From Bacteroidales bacterium (lineage in GTDB: Bacteria > Bacteroidota > Bacteroidia > Bacteroidales > F082): a stretch of 52,405 nucleotides of DNA. The notes under the pieces are model-generated. The model was given only the letters and a program-made list of their open reading frames with translations, did not search any database and was not told the DNA's origin. Where the stretch lies: the NCBI GenBank assembly GCA_017549605.1, contig JAFYUH010000175.1, positions 1 to 52,405 on the forward strand. The letters run 5' to 3'. The translations under genes and the position numbers were made by a program. Each line of letters opens with the position of its first letter. Within the stretch, counting starts at the first letter, position 1. Positions 29,145 through 37,652 of this stretch are shown one piece after another.

Positions 29145-30011
29145 TTATTGTTCGAGATACATTCTCAGAAGGTTTCTATTAGGATGTTGCTTCAGCTTTT
29201 TCAGTGCCTTATCCTTGATCTGTCTCACTCTTTCTCGTGTCAGGTCAAGGCGATATGCAATCTCTTCTAATGTATAGTTATGCGAAACATCAATGCCGAA
29301 GTATAGGTTGATTATCTCACGTTCCTTGTCTGTAAGTATTGACATCGAACGACGTATCTCAGAACCGTCAAGCTTACGAATGATGTTATCGTCTGTAGAA
29401 ACAGATTCTTCAGGTATGATAGTATCTATCAACGACATGTCATCGTCATCGCTTATCGGCGCATCCATCGACACTTCTTTTGCATTCATCCGTATTGCTG
29501 CCATGACTTTATGTTCCGGCAAATCCAGTTCTTCCGCTATCTCATTGACGGTAGGTTGTCTGTGGTACAGCTGTTCTAGTCTTGTCGAGGTTTTCTTTAT
29601 CTTTGACAAGGCTCCTACCTGGTTCAATGGAAGTCGCACCATCCTCGACTGTTCCGCTACAGCTTGCAATATGGATTGGCGAATCCACCATACAGCGTAT
29701 GAGATAAACTTAAATCCTTTAGTCTCGTCAAATCTTTGTGCGGCCTTGATAAGACCAACATTACCTTCGTTAATTAAATCAGGTAAACTTAATCCTTGAT
29801 TTTGATATTGTTTTGCTACTGAAACCACAAATCTAAGATTGGCTCTCACTAATCTTTCAAGTGCGATTTCGTCACCGGCTTTTATCCTTTGTGCAAGCAA
29901 CACCTCTTCTTCCGGTGTCACCATACCTTCTCTTGCTATATCTGCAAGGTATTTGTCGAGAGATCCTAACTCCCGATTAGTTATTGATTTCGAAATTTTT
30001 AATTGTCTCAT
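29145..30011 (-). CDS. rpoD: Primary sigma factor RpoD/SigA (Bacteroidota type)
   Basis: A 288-residue sigma-70 family protein lacking the large N-terminal region 1.1 and non-conserved insert of proteobacterial RpoD, as is normal in Bacteroidota. Region 1.2 and 2 are clear (DPLINEGNVGLIKAAQRF-type block DLINEGNVGLIKAAQRFDE, then KFISYAVWWIRQSI). Region 4 has the DNA-binding helix-turn-helix YTLEEIAYRLDLTRERVRQI. This family recognises TTG/TAnnTTTG promoters, consistent with those found in this window. Confidence 0.94.
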   Translation of the reverse strand: MRQLKISKSITNRELGSLDKYLADIAREGMVTPEEEVLLAQRIKAGDEIALERLVRANLRFVVSVAKQYQNQGLSLPDLINEGNVGLIKAAQRFDETKGFKFISYAVWWIRQSILQAVAEQSRMVRLPLNQVGALSKIKKTSTRLEQLYHRQPTVNEIAEELDLPEHKVMAAIRMNAKEVSMDAPISDDDDMSLIDTIIPEESVSTDDNIIRKLDGSEIRRSMSILTDKEREIINLYFGIDVSHNYTLEEIAYRLDLTRERVRQIKDKALKKLKQHPNRNLLRMYLEQ

Positions 30012-30021
30012 GTCTTTTAAA

Positions 30022-30029
30022 CAAAATTA
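30022..30029 (-). promoter_or_regulatory. -7 box for the sigma factor gene
   Basis: TAATTTTG on the minus strand matches TAnnTTTG, ending 10 bases before the start codon. No clear -33 TTG was found, and the -33 position lies close to the tandem palindromes. Confidence 0.45.
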
Positions 30030-30073
30030 GTCCTAAAATGTTTTATCGATTTCCATCCACTAATTATTTTTTG

Positions 30074-30339
30074 TCCACGAATCTGCACGAATCTTCACGA
30101 AACTATTCGTGCTTTTTAGTGTTCTTTCGTGGATGTTTTCTTTTCCACGAATCTGCACGAATCTTCACGAAACTATTCGTGCTTTTTAGTGTTCTTTCGT
30201 GGATGTTTTCTTTTCCACGAATCTGCACGAAGCTTCACTAATTTTATTCCTGTTTTTTAGTGTCCTTTCGTGGATGTTCCTGTCCACGAATCTGCACTAA
30301 TCTTCACGAATCATTCGTGTATTAGTGTTCTTTCGCGGA
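30074..30339. repeat. Four tandem 70-bp palindromic repeats
   Basis: Four units start at 30074, 30144, 30214 and 30283 (period 70, 70, 69). Each is itself an inverted repeat opening TCCACGAA and closing TTCGTGGA about 60 bases later, with inner CACGAAT/ATTCGTG copies. Units 1 and 2 are nearly identical; 3 and 4 have drifted. A fifth partial arm lies near 30349. They occupy most of the 389-base gap between the htrA-like stop and the sigma gene start; nothing else is seen there. Confidence 0.85.
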
Positions 30340-30400
30340 TGTTTTCTTTTCCACAAAACATTAGATGATACGTGTATATCCGCGAGATCCGTGGAGATAA

Positions 30401-31888
30401 TTAACGATAAAACTCGAAAGTGATGTTATATGTTCCAGTGGAGTTGATTCCTTCTATTCTGATCTTACCGTTTCTATCGTTGCTCAAGGCTTTTTTCAGA
30501 TCATTTTCGGAGCTAACCTTCTGGTAATTGACAGATAATATTATGAAATCGTTTGTGATGCCTTTTTGTTTAAATATTCCATCTTTCACCTCCACGATCT
30601 TCAATCCGTGGTTTATTCCGAGTTCGCTCTTCAACGATGCCGGCAAAGCCTGCGCCTTGATACCCAAGACTTCGTTATAGAAGCTGTCGCTGTCCTTATG
30701 CATCTCTTCTGTTCCTTCCAAGTTCTTCAACGTCACTTCTTTCACCAGGATTTCTCCTTTACGTTGAATCTTCACCTTTACCTTGTCGCCTGGACGATAT
30801 TGTCCGACAACGCCTATAAGCTGCGAATTAGAATTTACTGAGATATTATTAACGCTCAATAAAATATCATCTTCCTTGATGCCTGCAGCCTTTGCACCGC
30901 CTCTATCTTCAATGCCGACGATATAAACTCCCGACATCTCTTTGATGCCCTTGGCTTTTGCCAGCTCTTCTGTTATCTCAGCAATGCTAATGCCCAGATA
31001 CGCCCTTTGCAACGAACCGAACTGCAGGAAGTCTTCAACGACTTTCTTGACTATATTCGATGGTATTGCAAAAGAATAACCTTCATAACTGCCAGTACGC
31101 GATGCTATCGCAGCGTTTATGCCAATAAGGTTTCCATCGATATCAACCAAGGCGCCACCGCTGTTACCTGGATTTATCGCGGCGTCCGTCTGTATGAACG
31201 ACTCTATCGTACTGCCATCGCCTAAGATATTGATGTTACGCGCCTTGGCACTGACAATGCCTGCAGTAACCGTAGATGTGAGGTTGAATGGGTTTCCAAC
31301 CGCCAGCACCCATTCTCCTACCTTAACTTCATCGGAATCGGCGAAAGTGAGGAATTCCAAATCTTGTGCATCCACTTTGATCAAAGCCAAATCTGTGCTT
31401 GGGTCGTTACCGATGATGGTTGCGGTTCTCTTGTGCTTGTCGTTGAAAGTCACTTCTATCTTGTTCGCTCCTTCAACAACATGATTGTTGGTAACTATAT
31501 ATCCATCAGGTGAAATCACCACTCCGGAACCGTATGCAACCGATACATTATTAGGTATCTGCATCTGGCCTCCATAGAGCTGCTCCAGCAACGAGCCAAA
31601 GAAATCATAATAACTGTTGCCTTTTGAAACTACTTCCGTCTTGATATGAACTACAGTATTGACGGTCTTCTCTGCTGCTTTAACAAAATTGTCTTCTTCA
31701 TTATAAGACATATAGTTAGCTTTAACTGTAGGTGTGGTGTTTTCGTCAATAGAATATGCTCGCATATCAGCATTGGCAAGAGCCTGTTTCATCTCATTTT
31801 GCGACATATAAAGATTGACTATCAGAACACATAATGCTATCAAAATAGCACTTAAAGTCACGAATAACACTTTTGTTTTACTCTTCAT
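30401..31888 (-). CDS. HtrA/DegP family serine protease
   Basis: A 495-residue periplasmic protease-chaperone. An N-terminal hydrophobic segment (residues 6-28) acts as signal or anchor. The trypsin-like domain holds the triad His in YIVTNNHVVEGA, Asp in PSTDLALIKVDA and Ser in AINPGNSGGALV. Two PDZ domains follow (first around RAYLGISIAEIT, second from about 400), giving the DegP/DegQ layout. It handles misfolded envelope proteins. Upstream 31916-31923 is a TGACGTCA palindrome in the leader. Confidence 0.93.
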   Translation of the reverse strand: MKSKTKVLFVTLSAILIALCVLIVNLYMSQNEMKQALANADMRAYSIDENTTPTVKANYMSYNEEDNFVKAAEKTVNTVVHIKTEVVSKGNSYYDFFGSLLEQLYGGQMQIPNNVSVAYGSGVVISPDGYIVTNNHVVEGANKIEVTFNDKHKRTATIIGNDPSTDLALIKVDAQDLEFLTFADSDEVKVGEWVLAVGNPFNLTSTVTAGIVSAKARNINILGDGSTIESFIQTDAAINPGNSGGALVDIDGNLIGINAAIASRTGSYEGYSFAIPSNIVKKVVEDFLQFGSLQRAYLGISIAEITEELAKAKGIKEMSGVYIVGIEDRGGAKAAGIKEDDILLSVNNISVNSNSQLIGVVGQYRPGDKVKVKIQRKGEILVKEVTLKNLEGTEEMHKDSDSFYNEVLGIKAQALPASLKSELGINHGLKIVEVKDGIFKQKGITNDFIILSVNYQKVSSENDLKKALSNDRNGKIRIEGINSTGTYNITFEFYR

Positions 31889-32079
31889 GTTTTAAAAATT
31901 AGTTAGTTAATAAAATGACGTCATCATTAGTTTTAAAGTATCTTCTCAGGTGACATCATGCCTGATTGCTTTTAAGAGTAAAGATTCTTTTTTCGATATG
32001 GTTTATTTTAAAAAAAGTACTATTTTTACGTTAGCAAAATTCCTGCCAAAACAAGAATGTCTTTAAACAGAATATTTTT

Positions 32080-32892
32080 ATGAACAACTCTATAAATCAA
32101 AGCATTGCGTTTAGCAAATTTCATGGTGCCGGCAATGACTTCATCATGATAAACGCAATAGAAAAAGAATTATTATTAAGTGAAGATTTAATATATAAAA
32201 TGTGTGATCGTCGCATTGGCATCGGCGCTGACGGATTGATAATCTTATTACCATCTGAGAATTATGATTTTAAGATGAAATATTATAATTGCGACGGAAA
32301 AGAAAGCACTTTCTGTGGCAATGGCGGACGTTGCATAGCTGCTTTCGCTTACAAACAAGGCATAATAAAAGAGAATGCTACATACGAAGCTGTCGATGGT
32401 TTGCATCACGTTAACATTTCGCAAATAAATTTTAACGAATTTCATGTCGAATTGTCAATGTGCGACATTTTGTCTTATAAACATGACGAAAACCACCTTA
32501 TAATCAACACTGGATCACCTCATTATGTTAAAAAAATTAACAATTTGAAAAATCTTGACGTCAATACCGAAGGTGCAAGAATTCGTTATGACAAGAATAT
32601 ATCTGAAGATGGCGTCAATGTCGACTTCTTATTAAACGACAATGGCAACATTCACATCCGCACATACGAGAGAGGCGTCGAAAATGAGACCCTCGCCTGC
32701 GGCACAGGAGTAACGGCTTCTGCAATAGCAGCTTCTCTTTGGTTCGGCGGCAATAACATCGACGTTTACACTCAGATCGCCAAGCTGAACGTACGCTTCG
32801 ACAAAGAAAACGAACAGTTCAAAAACGTAATTTTATCTGGTCCGGCAACACACGTTTTTGACGGAATATTTATCTTTGCACCTCAAAAATAA
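32080..32892 (+). CDS. dapF: Diaminopimelate epimerase
   Basis: A 270-residue enzyme converting LL- to meso-diaminopimelate for lysine and peptidoglycan. Both catalytic cysteines are present: Cys79 in FCGNGGRC and Cys207 in LACGTGVTA. FSKFHGAGNDF at the N-terminus and the two-fold pseudo-symmetric layout are standard. A near-consensus -7 box (TATTTTTA, 32022-32029) lies about 50 bases upstream. It heads a plus-strand run with a GNAT gene and mltG. Confidence 0.95.
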   Translation: MNNSINQSIAFSKFHGAGNDFIMINAIEKELLLSEDLIYKMCDRRIGIGADGLIILLPSENYDFKMKYYNCDGKESTFCGNGGRCIAAFAYKQGIIKENATYEAVDGLHHVNISQINFNEFHVELSMCDILSYKHDENHLIINTGSPHYVKKINNLKNLDVNTEGARIRYDKNISEDGVNVDFLLNDNGNIHIRTYERGVENETLACGTGVTASAIAASLWFGGNNIDVYTQIAKLNVRFDKENEQFKNVILSGPATHVFDGIFIFAPQK

Positions 32893-32897
32893 AATCC

Positions 32898-33422
32898 ATG
32901 TTTGCACAGAACGAAAACATAATCATAAGAGCCGCAGAACCTAAAGACGCCTCATTAATATATAAGTGGGAAAACGACCAGGAGATTTGGAGAGTGAGCG
33001 AGACTTATATGCCTTACTCTTTGTATCAGATAGAAGAGTTTCTGCTGAATAACAGCGACTTATTCTCCATCAGACAGATTCGTTTCATCATAGAAAGAAA
33101 AGAAGACAATAAAAACATAGGCTGTATCGACTTATACGATTTCGATCCGATACACATGAGAGCCGGCGTCGGAATATTGCTGCAAAAAGAGTTCAGAAAA
33201 CAGGGTTACGCTAAAGAAGCGCTGGAAGTCCTAATCGACTACTGTTTCAAAACTTTGATGCTTAAACAGATTTATTGTTTGATCGATGTGCTTAACACCG
33301 ACAGCATCAATTTATTTACAAAAATAGGTTTCACTCAGTGCGGATTACGCAAAGAGTGGATTAGGACTCCAAACGGATTCATAGACGAAATAGAACTTCA
33401 ATATATCAACAAAAACTTCTGA
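32898..33422 (+). CDS. GNAT acetyltransferase, RimJ/RimL-like
   Basis: A 174-residue GNAT protein. IIIRAAEPKDASLIYKWEND is the typical opening, and the acetyl-CoA loop is KEFRKQGYAKEALEVLI. A C-terminal NTDSINLFTKIGF block is shared with RimJ/RimL/SpeG-type enzymes. It starts 5 bases after dapF and overlaps mltG by one base, so it is part of the same operon. The acceptor (protein N-terminus, polyamine or other amine) is not predictable. Confidence 0.85.
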   Translation: MFAQNENIIIRAAEPKDASLIYKWENDQEIWRVSETYMPYSLYQIEEFLLNNSDLFSIRQIRFIIERKEDNKNIGCIDLYDFDPIHMRAGVGILLQKEFRKQGYAKEALEVLIDYCFKTLMLKQIYCLIDVLNTDSINLFTKIGFTQCGLRKEWIRTPNGFIDEIELQYINKNF

Positions 33423-34498
33423 TGAAGACTTTAAAATCATATCATAAAGGTTATATAAATAAAATGAAGAAAATGAAACGAACCATATTCGGAGTGCTTG
33501 GCGCACTTGTAATATTGTCAGTTTTTATTTTCATAAAAATGTATAAGTCAATAATTTATCCTAATGTATCTACAAAAGAAAATTATTCCTTATATATTTA
33601 TTCTGATGATGAATTTGCAACGGTAAAAGACAAGCTTTACTCCGACAGCATTATCATCAACAGAAGATCTTTCGAATGGCTAGCAAAAAAACTCGACTAT
33701 CCTAAATACATCAAATCAGGACATTACGTCATCAAAAACGGAATGAACAACAATCAATTATTGAATATGCTTCGTTCCGGAAGCCAGACTCCGGTGAAGT
33801 TCACCTTTAATAATATAAGAACCATAGAACAGCTTGCAGCACGCATTGACGAACAGCTTGAAATGGATTCGTTATCATTCTTGAACGCTGTAAAATCAAA
33901 CGCTACTCTCAAAGAAATGGGTTTCAACGATGAAAACGCTGCTGCTTTATTCATACCAAACACTTACGAATTATACTGGAACATCGACGCCGACGAGTTT
34001 GTCGAGAAGATGATAAACGAATATAATCGTTTCTGGAACGAAGACCGTTTGGCAAAAGCCAAAAACCTAAACATCACTCCTATCAATGTCAGCATCTTGG
34101 CATCTATCGTCGACAAAGAAACCGCTAAGGTATCAGAGATGCCTCGCATCGCAGGCGTGTATATCAACAGACTTAAAAGAAACTGGCTCCTTCAGGCCGA
34201 CCCTACTCTGATATTCGCAGTTGGCGATTTTGAAATCAAGAGAGTCCTTGACGTTCACAAAGAGATTGAATCTCCATATAACACATATAAATATATAGGA
34301 CTTCCTCCAGGACCGATATGCATTCCATCTATAGCCGCTATCGATGCTGTCCTGAATGCGGAAAGACATAAGTATTTCTATTTCTGCGCAAAAGACGACC
34401 TTTCTGGTTATCACGTCTTTGCAAGAAATATTAAAGAACATAACATCAATGCCGAGAAATACAGAAAGGCATTGAATAAAAAGAAAATCTGGAAGTGA
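33422..34498 (+). CDS. mltG: Endolytic murein transglycosylase MltG
   Basis: A 358-residue membrane-anchored lytic transglycosylase that cleaves nascent peptidoglycan strands. One TM helix (about 21-40) is followed by a LysM-like segment and the YceG catalytic domain. Catalytic Glu233 lies in ASIVDKETAKVSEM, with RIAGVYINRL, LQADPTLIFAVGD and YIGLPPGPICIPS as family blocks. The ATG overlaps the preceding TGA by one base; an internal ATG at codon 15 is possible. Confidence 0.94.
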   Translation: MKTLKSYHKGYINKMKKMKRTIFGVLGALVILSVFIFIKMYKSIIYPNVSTKENYSLYIYSDDEFATVKDKLYSDSIIINRRSFEWLAKKLDYPKYIKSGHYVIKNGMNNNQLLNMLRSGSQTPVKFTFNNIRTIEQLAARIDEQLEMDSLSFLNAVKSNATLKEMGFNDENAAALFIPNTYELYWNIDADEFVEKMINEYNRFWNEDRLAKAKNLNITPINVSILASIVDKETAKVSEMPRIAGVYINRLKRNWLLQADPTLIFAVGDFEIKRVLDVHKEIESPYNTYKYIGLPPGPICIPSIAAIDAVLNAERHKYFYFCAKDDLSGYHVFARNIKEHNINAEKYRKALNKKKIWK

Positions 34499-34503
34499 TA
34501 TTT

Positions 34504-34534
34504 AATTAGGAGTTAGGAATTAGGAGTTAGGAAT
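34504..34534. repeat. Heptamer repeat TTAGGAG/TTAGGAA
   Basis: About four 7-base units lie between mltG and the DUF2279 gene; the following ATG arises at the end of the tract (GGAATGAAGG). Confidence 0.7.
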
Positions 34535-35498
34535 GAAGGTTGTAATTGATACATATAAGTTGTTGTCTTGTATCCAACGGTTCAAGGTTATTGGTTCAAG
34601 GTTATTGGTTCTGTTACTATTATTTTCTTTTTCATTCACTGCTTTTTCGCAGGAAAATGATTCTTTAAGTAACATCAAGAAAAACGTAGGCATAGTCATG
34701 GGAACTGAAGCCGCTCTTTATGCAGGTTCAATGACTGGATTGTATTATCTATGGTATGCTGGTTATGATCAATCGCCTTTTCATTTCTACAACGACAATG
34801 CAGAATGGCTGCAAATGGACAAAGCTGGTCACTCGCTCTCCGCATATCATGTAGGACTTATCGGCTATGAGTCGCTTCGTCTTGCGGGCTGCGATGAAAG
34901 AAAATCAATACTATACGGCGCGCCTCTAGGTTTCGTGTTTCTCACTACAGTAGAGATATTCGACGGACTTTCAACAGGATGGGGATTCTCCTGGGGCGAC
35001 ATCGCTGCCAATGCCCTCGGAACCGGATTGTTCATGGGACAGCAAGCGCTCTGGCACGAACAGAGAATCTCGATGAAATATTCTTATCACAACACTCAGT
35101 TTCCTCAGTATCGTCCCGACTTGCTAGGAAGCAACCTTCCCGAAAGAATGTTAAAAGATTATAACGGTCAGACGATATGGCTTTCATTTAATGTCAAGTC
35201 GCTGTTCCTCAACAATGAGTCCAGTTTCCCTTCTTGGATTAACATCGCTCTTGGATATAGCGCTGAAGGCATGACTGGCGGTTTTTATAATGCGACATCA
35301 TATAAAGGCAAGCAGATACCTGAGTTTACAAGAACACGACAGTTCGTGCTTTCTCCAGATATCGACTTGACAAGAATTCCTGTTGGCAACAAATTCCTTA
35401 AAACGACCTTGAAAGTCTTAAGCTTCATAAAATTCCCTATGCCTGCCGTAATGCTGGATTCAAACGGAAGCTTCACATGGCATTGGCTTTATTTTTAA
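34533..35498 (+). CDS. DUF2279 family envelope protein
   Basis: A 321-residue protein with an N-terminal signal segment (LLVLLLLFSFSFTAFSQ). Its DUF2279 block includes NDNAEWLQMDKAGHSLSAYH and STGWGFSWGDIAANALGTG, a family of predicted periplasmic or outer-membrane-associated proteins with no defined function. The start codon sits at the edge of a heptamer repeat, and part of the signal region is encoded by a second repeat (GGTTCAAGGTTATT units, 34578-34611). The true start could therefore be uncertain by some codons. Confidence 0.72.
   Translation: MKVVIDTYKLLSCIQRFKVIGSRLLVLLLLFSFSFTAFSQENDSLSNIKKNVGIVMGTEAALYAGSMTGLYYLWYAGYDQSPFHFYNDNAEWLQMDKAGHSLSAYHVGLIGYESLRLAGCDERKSILYGAPLGFVFLTTVEIFDGLSTGWGFSWGDIAANALGTGLFMGQQALWHEQRISMKYSYHNTQFPQYRPDLLGSNLPERMLKDYNGQTIWLSFNVKSLFLNNESSFPSWINIALGYSAEGMTGGFYNATSYKGKQIPEFTRTRQFVLSPDIDLTRIPVGNKFLKTTLKVLSFIKFPMPAVMLDSNGSFTWHWLYF
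34578..34611. repeat. 14-bp repeat inside the DUF2279 signal region
   Basis: GGTTCAAGGTTATT occurs twice in tandem with a partial third copy, in frame, encoding part of the basic/hydrophobic start of the signal peptide. Confidence 0.65.
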
Positions 35499-35514
35499 TC
35501 ATAAATAAAAAACT

Positions 35515-35546
35515 GTCGACCCTTGTCAGTTGACCGTCGACTTTTT
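35515..35546 (+). terminator. Possible terminator after DUF2279 gene
   Basis: GTCGAC arms (35515-35520, 35536-35541) flank a 15-base loop and are followed by TTTTT. The stem is short, and the sequence resembles the GTTGAC repeat family, so this is tentative. Confidence 0.4.
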
Positions 35547-35548
35547 CT

Positions 35549-35556
35549 TATCTTTG
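35549..35556 (+). promoter_or_regulatory. -7 box for the TPR lipoprotein gene
   Basis: TATCTTTG is an exact TAnnTTTG box 16 bases before the ATG at 35573. TTG triplets lie 16 and 23 bases upstream as -33 candidates. Confidence 0.55.
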
Positions 35557-35572
35557 TAGAAAATTAATTTGT

Positions 35573-35983
35573 ATGAAAAGATTATTTAAGACAATAGCAT
35601 TTGCATCATTATTATTCTTAGCAAGTTGCGGAAATAACCCTGAAAAATCTAGAAATCACCTTGACACAGGGATGGATTACCTCTATCACTCTCAATTTGA
35701 GGAAGCGATAGAATGTTTTGACAAGGCAATAAAATATGACGCTGAAAACCACGAGGCTTACTTCTATCGTGGATGCGCAAAATACAATATCTTCCAAAAA
35801 GAATCCGCATTGGAAGATTATGCAAAAACCATCGAATTGAATCCTAATTACCTCCAGGCTTATTTCAATATGGGCTTATATTACAGAAGTGTGAACGACT
35901 ACGACATGGCTTGTTATTATTTCAAAATAGCTGAAGCCAAAGGTAGACCAAACATGGAAGATTACACAAAACACTGCCGTTGA
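35573..35983 (+). CDS. TPR lipoprotein
   Basis: A 136-residue lipoprotein. The signal peptide ends in a lipobox with Cys19 (LLFLASC). Three tetratricopeptide repeats follow (HLDTGMDYLYHSQFEEAIEC; HEAYFYRGCAKYNIFQKESA; LQAYFNMGLYYRSVNDYDMA), each with the usual helix-turn-helix pattern. It probably acts as a protein-binding scaffold at the outer membrane. It overlaps the HAD gene by one base. Confidence 0.85.
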   Translation: MKRLFKTIAFASLLFLASCGNNPEKSRNHLDTGMDYLYHSQFEEAIECFDKAIKYDAENHEAYFYRGCAKYNIFQKESALEDYAKTIELNPNYLQAYFNMGLYYRSVNDYDMACYYFKIAEAKGRPNMEDYTKHCR

Positions 35984-36621
35984 TGAAGACTATAATTTGG
36001 GATTGGAACGGAACTTTGCTCAACGACCTTGACTTGTCATTGTATTCCGTAAACGTTTTGCTGGAAGAAAGGAATCTTCCTCAACTGACAATCGACAGAT
36101 ATAAAGACATCTTCGGTTTTCCTGTGGTGGATTATTACGTAAAAGCCGGCTTCGACTTTGAAAAAGAGCCATTTGAAATACCAGCTCGTCAATATGTTAA
36201 GTTATATGCCGACGGAGAACATGAATTGAAACTATTCCCTGACGTAATAGACACTCTTAATTATTTCAAGGAGAAAAACTACAGACAGATAGTGCTGTCG
36301 GCAATGAAAGACGACAACTTGAAGAAGATGATTGAGAAAAGAAATATATCTCATTTCTTCGATGGCATCTTCGGTATCAAAGACAATTACGCTCGAGAAA
36401 AGGTTTCATTAGGCAAGCAAGTCGTGGAAAAACTAGGATTGAATCCTTCCAAATGCTTCATGATCGGCGACACCTTGCATGATGCTGAGGTTGCGGAACA
36501 ATGTGGTTTCAACTGCATCTTATTCAGCGGCGGACACGTATCAAAACGACGTCTCGAAACAAAGGAAACCAAGATTATAGACAGTCTGAGTGAACTAAAA
36601 CAAATCAATCATTTTTGTTGA
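35983..36621 (+). CDS. HAD family hydrolase (phosphatase-like)
   Basis: A 212-residue HAD hydrolase of the phosphoglycolate-phosphatase-like subgroup. Start ATG 35983 overlaps the TGA of the TPR gene; an in-frame TTG one codon earlier is less likely. Motif I is WDWNGT with nucleophile Asp7 but Asn9 where phosphatases normally have the acid/base Asp. Motif II is VLSAMKDDN, and motifs III/IV are a Lys near 138 and MIGDTLHDAEVAEQ. The cap is alpha-helical. The substrate is unknown; it sits 3 bases before recR. Confidence 0.85.
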   Translation: MKTIIWDWNGTLLNDLDLSLYSVNVLLEERNLPQLTIDRYKDIFGFPVVDYYVKAGFDFEKEPFEIPARQYVKLYADGEHELKLFPDVIDTLNYFKEKNYRQIVLSAMKDDNLKKMIEKRNISHFFDGIFGIKDNYAREKVSLGKQVVEKLGLNPSKCFMIGDTLHDAEVAEQCGFNCILFSGGHVSKRRLETKETKIIDSLSELKQINHFC

Positions 36622-36624
36622 TAT

Positions 36625-37233
36625 ATGGCAGAATATTCTTCTTTATTATTAGAGAAAGCAGTTGACGAATTATCAAAACTACCAGGCATCGGTAAGAAGA
36701 CAGCATTACGACTTGCTCTGCATCTTTTGGGCGAGGAGAAAGTCATGACCGATCAATTGTGCAAGTCGTTGACTGACATGAGGAATAATATCGTTTTATG
36801 CAAACGCTGCTATAACATCAGTGATGAGCCTCTATGCTCAATATGTTCTAACCCTAAACGCGACGAATCGCTGCTATGCGTAGTCGCTGACATGCGCGAC
36901 GTGCTCGCCATCGAACGCACATGCTCCTTCAACGGACTCTACCACGTACTCGGCGGCATCATAAACCCTATCGAAGGAATATCGCCAAACGATTTAAGAA
37001 TCAACGAGCTTCTAGGAAGAACGATGAATGAAGAAATAAGGGAAATAATATTGGCTCTGCCGGCAACAATAGAAGGCGACACCACCAACTATTATCTCTC
37101 AAGAGTGTTAAAAGATTTTAAGGGAACCATAAGTACTATCGCCAAAGGCATCTCCGTAGGCGACGCACTGGAATACGCCGATGAAGTAACCCTCGGAAGA
37201 TCTATTGCGAATCGTATTCCGTACAATAAATAA
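36625..37233 (+). CDS. recR: Recombination mediator protein RecR
   Basis: A 202-residue protein of standard length. It has the N-terminal helix-hairpin-helix LSKLPGIGKKTALRLALHLL and the C4 zinc finger CKRCYNISDEPLCSIC. A Toprim domain follows, from LCVVADMRDVLAIERT through YHVLGGIINPIEGISPNDL. RecR acts with RecF and RecO to load RecA at single-strand gaps. It is co-directional with the HAD gene upstream. A heptamer repeat starts right after its stop codon. Confidence 0.95.
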   Translation: MAEYSSLLLEKAVDELSKLPGIGKKTALRLALHLLGEEKVMTDQLCKSLTDMRNNIVLCKRCYNISDEPLCSICSNPKRDESLLCVVADMRDVLAIERTCSFNGLYHVLGGIINPIEGISPNDLRINELLGRTMNEEIREIILALPATIEGDTTNYYLSRVLKDFKGTISTIAKGISVGDALEYADEVTLGRSIANRIPYNK

Positions 37234-37308
37234 ATTGAAAATTGAAAGTTGAAAGTTGAAAATTTAAGGTTCTTAGTTCAAAGTTCAAAGCTCAAAGCTC
37301 AAAGTTCA
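37233..37308. repeat. Two heptamer repeat families after recR
   Basis: ATTGAAA/GTTGAAA units (37233-37262) are followed by TTCAAAG/CTCAAAG units (37274-37308). The second family runs into the 3' end of the convergent small gene and provides its stop codon. Confidence 0.7.
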
Positions 37309-37618
37309 TCGTCAACTGCTCATTCTCAACCTTCACTTGTTCCTGTTCAACAGTTGGCTGTACTTTTATAAATTGTTCATTGTAAGTCTCATCAAAAAGG
37401 TCCAGTTGGTTTTCTGTAAGATACAACTCCGCTGGCACTTCATATTCATAATGTGATATGAAGCGTTCTATGCTTTTCTTTATCAATTTGATAGGCGTGG
37501 TTTTTCTAGCCTTACAATAATTCTTAAGAGATTTATACTGACCAGAAGTCAATTTAAAAGTCACCGCATGGTGTTTATACCTGCGGCGACTTTTCTTTTT
37601 ATTGACATTAGATGACAT
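37292..37618 (-). CDS. Small basic protein, possible ribbon-helix-helix type
   Basis: A 108-residue protein with a Lys/Arg-rich start (KKKSRRRYKHH). A strand-helix-helix-like segment follows, VTFKLTSGQYKSLKNYCKAR and TPIKLIKKSIERFI (residues about 19-55). It could be a ribbon-helix-helix DNA-binding fold, but no close family was recognised. The acidic C-terminal tail ending MNFEL and the TGA stop are encoded by heptamer repeat DNA, so its length may vary between strains. It lies between convergent recR and co-directional glmM. Confidence 0.55.
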   Translation of the reverse strand: MSSNVNKKKSRRRYKHHAVTFKLTSGQYKSLKNYCKARKTTPIKLIKKSIERFISHYEYEVPAELYLTENQLDLFDETYNEQFIKVQPTVEQEQVKVENEQLTMNFEL

Positions 37619-37620
37619 AA

Positions 37621-37652
37621 ACTTTCAGTTTTCAGTTTTAAATTTTCAATTT
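37621..37652. repeat. Heptamer repeat TTCAGTT/TTAAATT/TTCAATT
   Basis: Four to five 7-base units lie between the small basic protein gene and the 3' end of the glmM gene. Confidence 0.55.

Noticed and set aside
29984..30241. 85-codon plus-strand frame across the tandem 70-bp units
   Set aside because: Its apparent protein repeat only reflects the DNA repeat, and it overlaps the start of the sigma factor gene.
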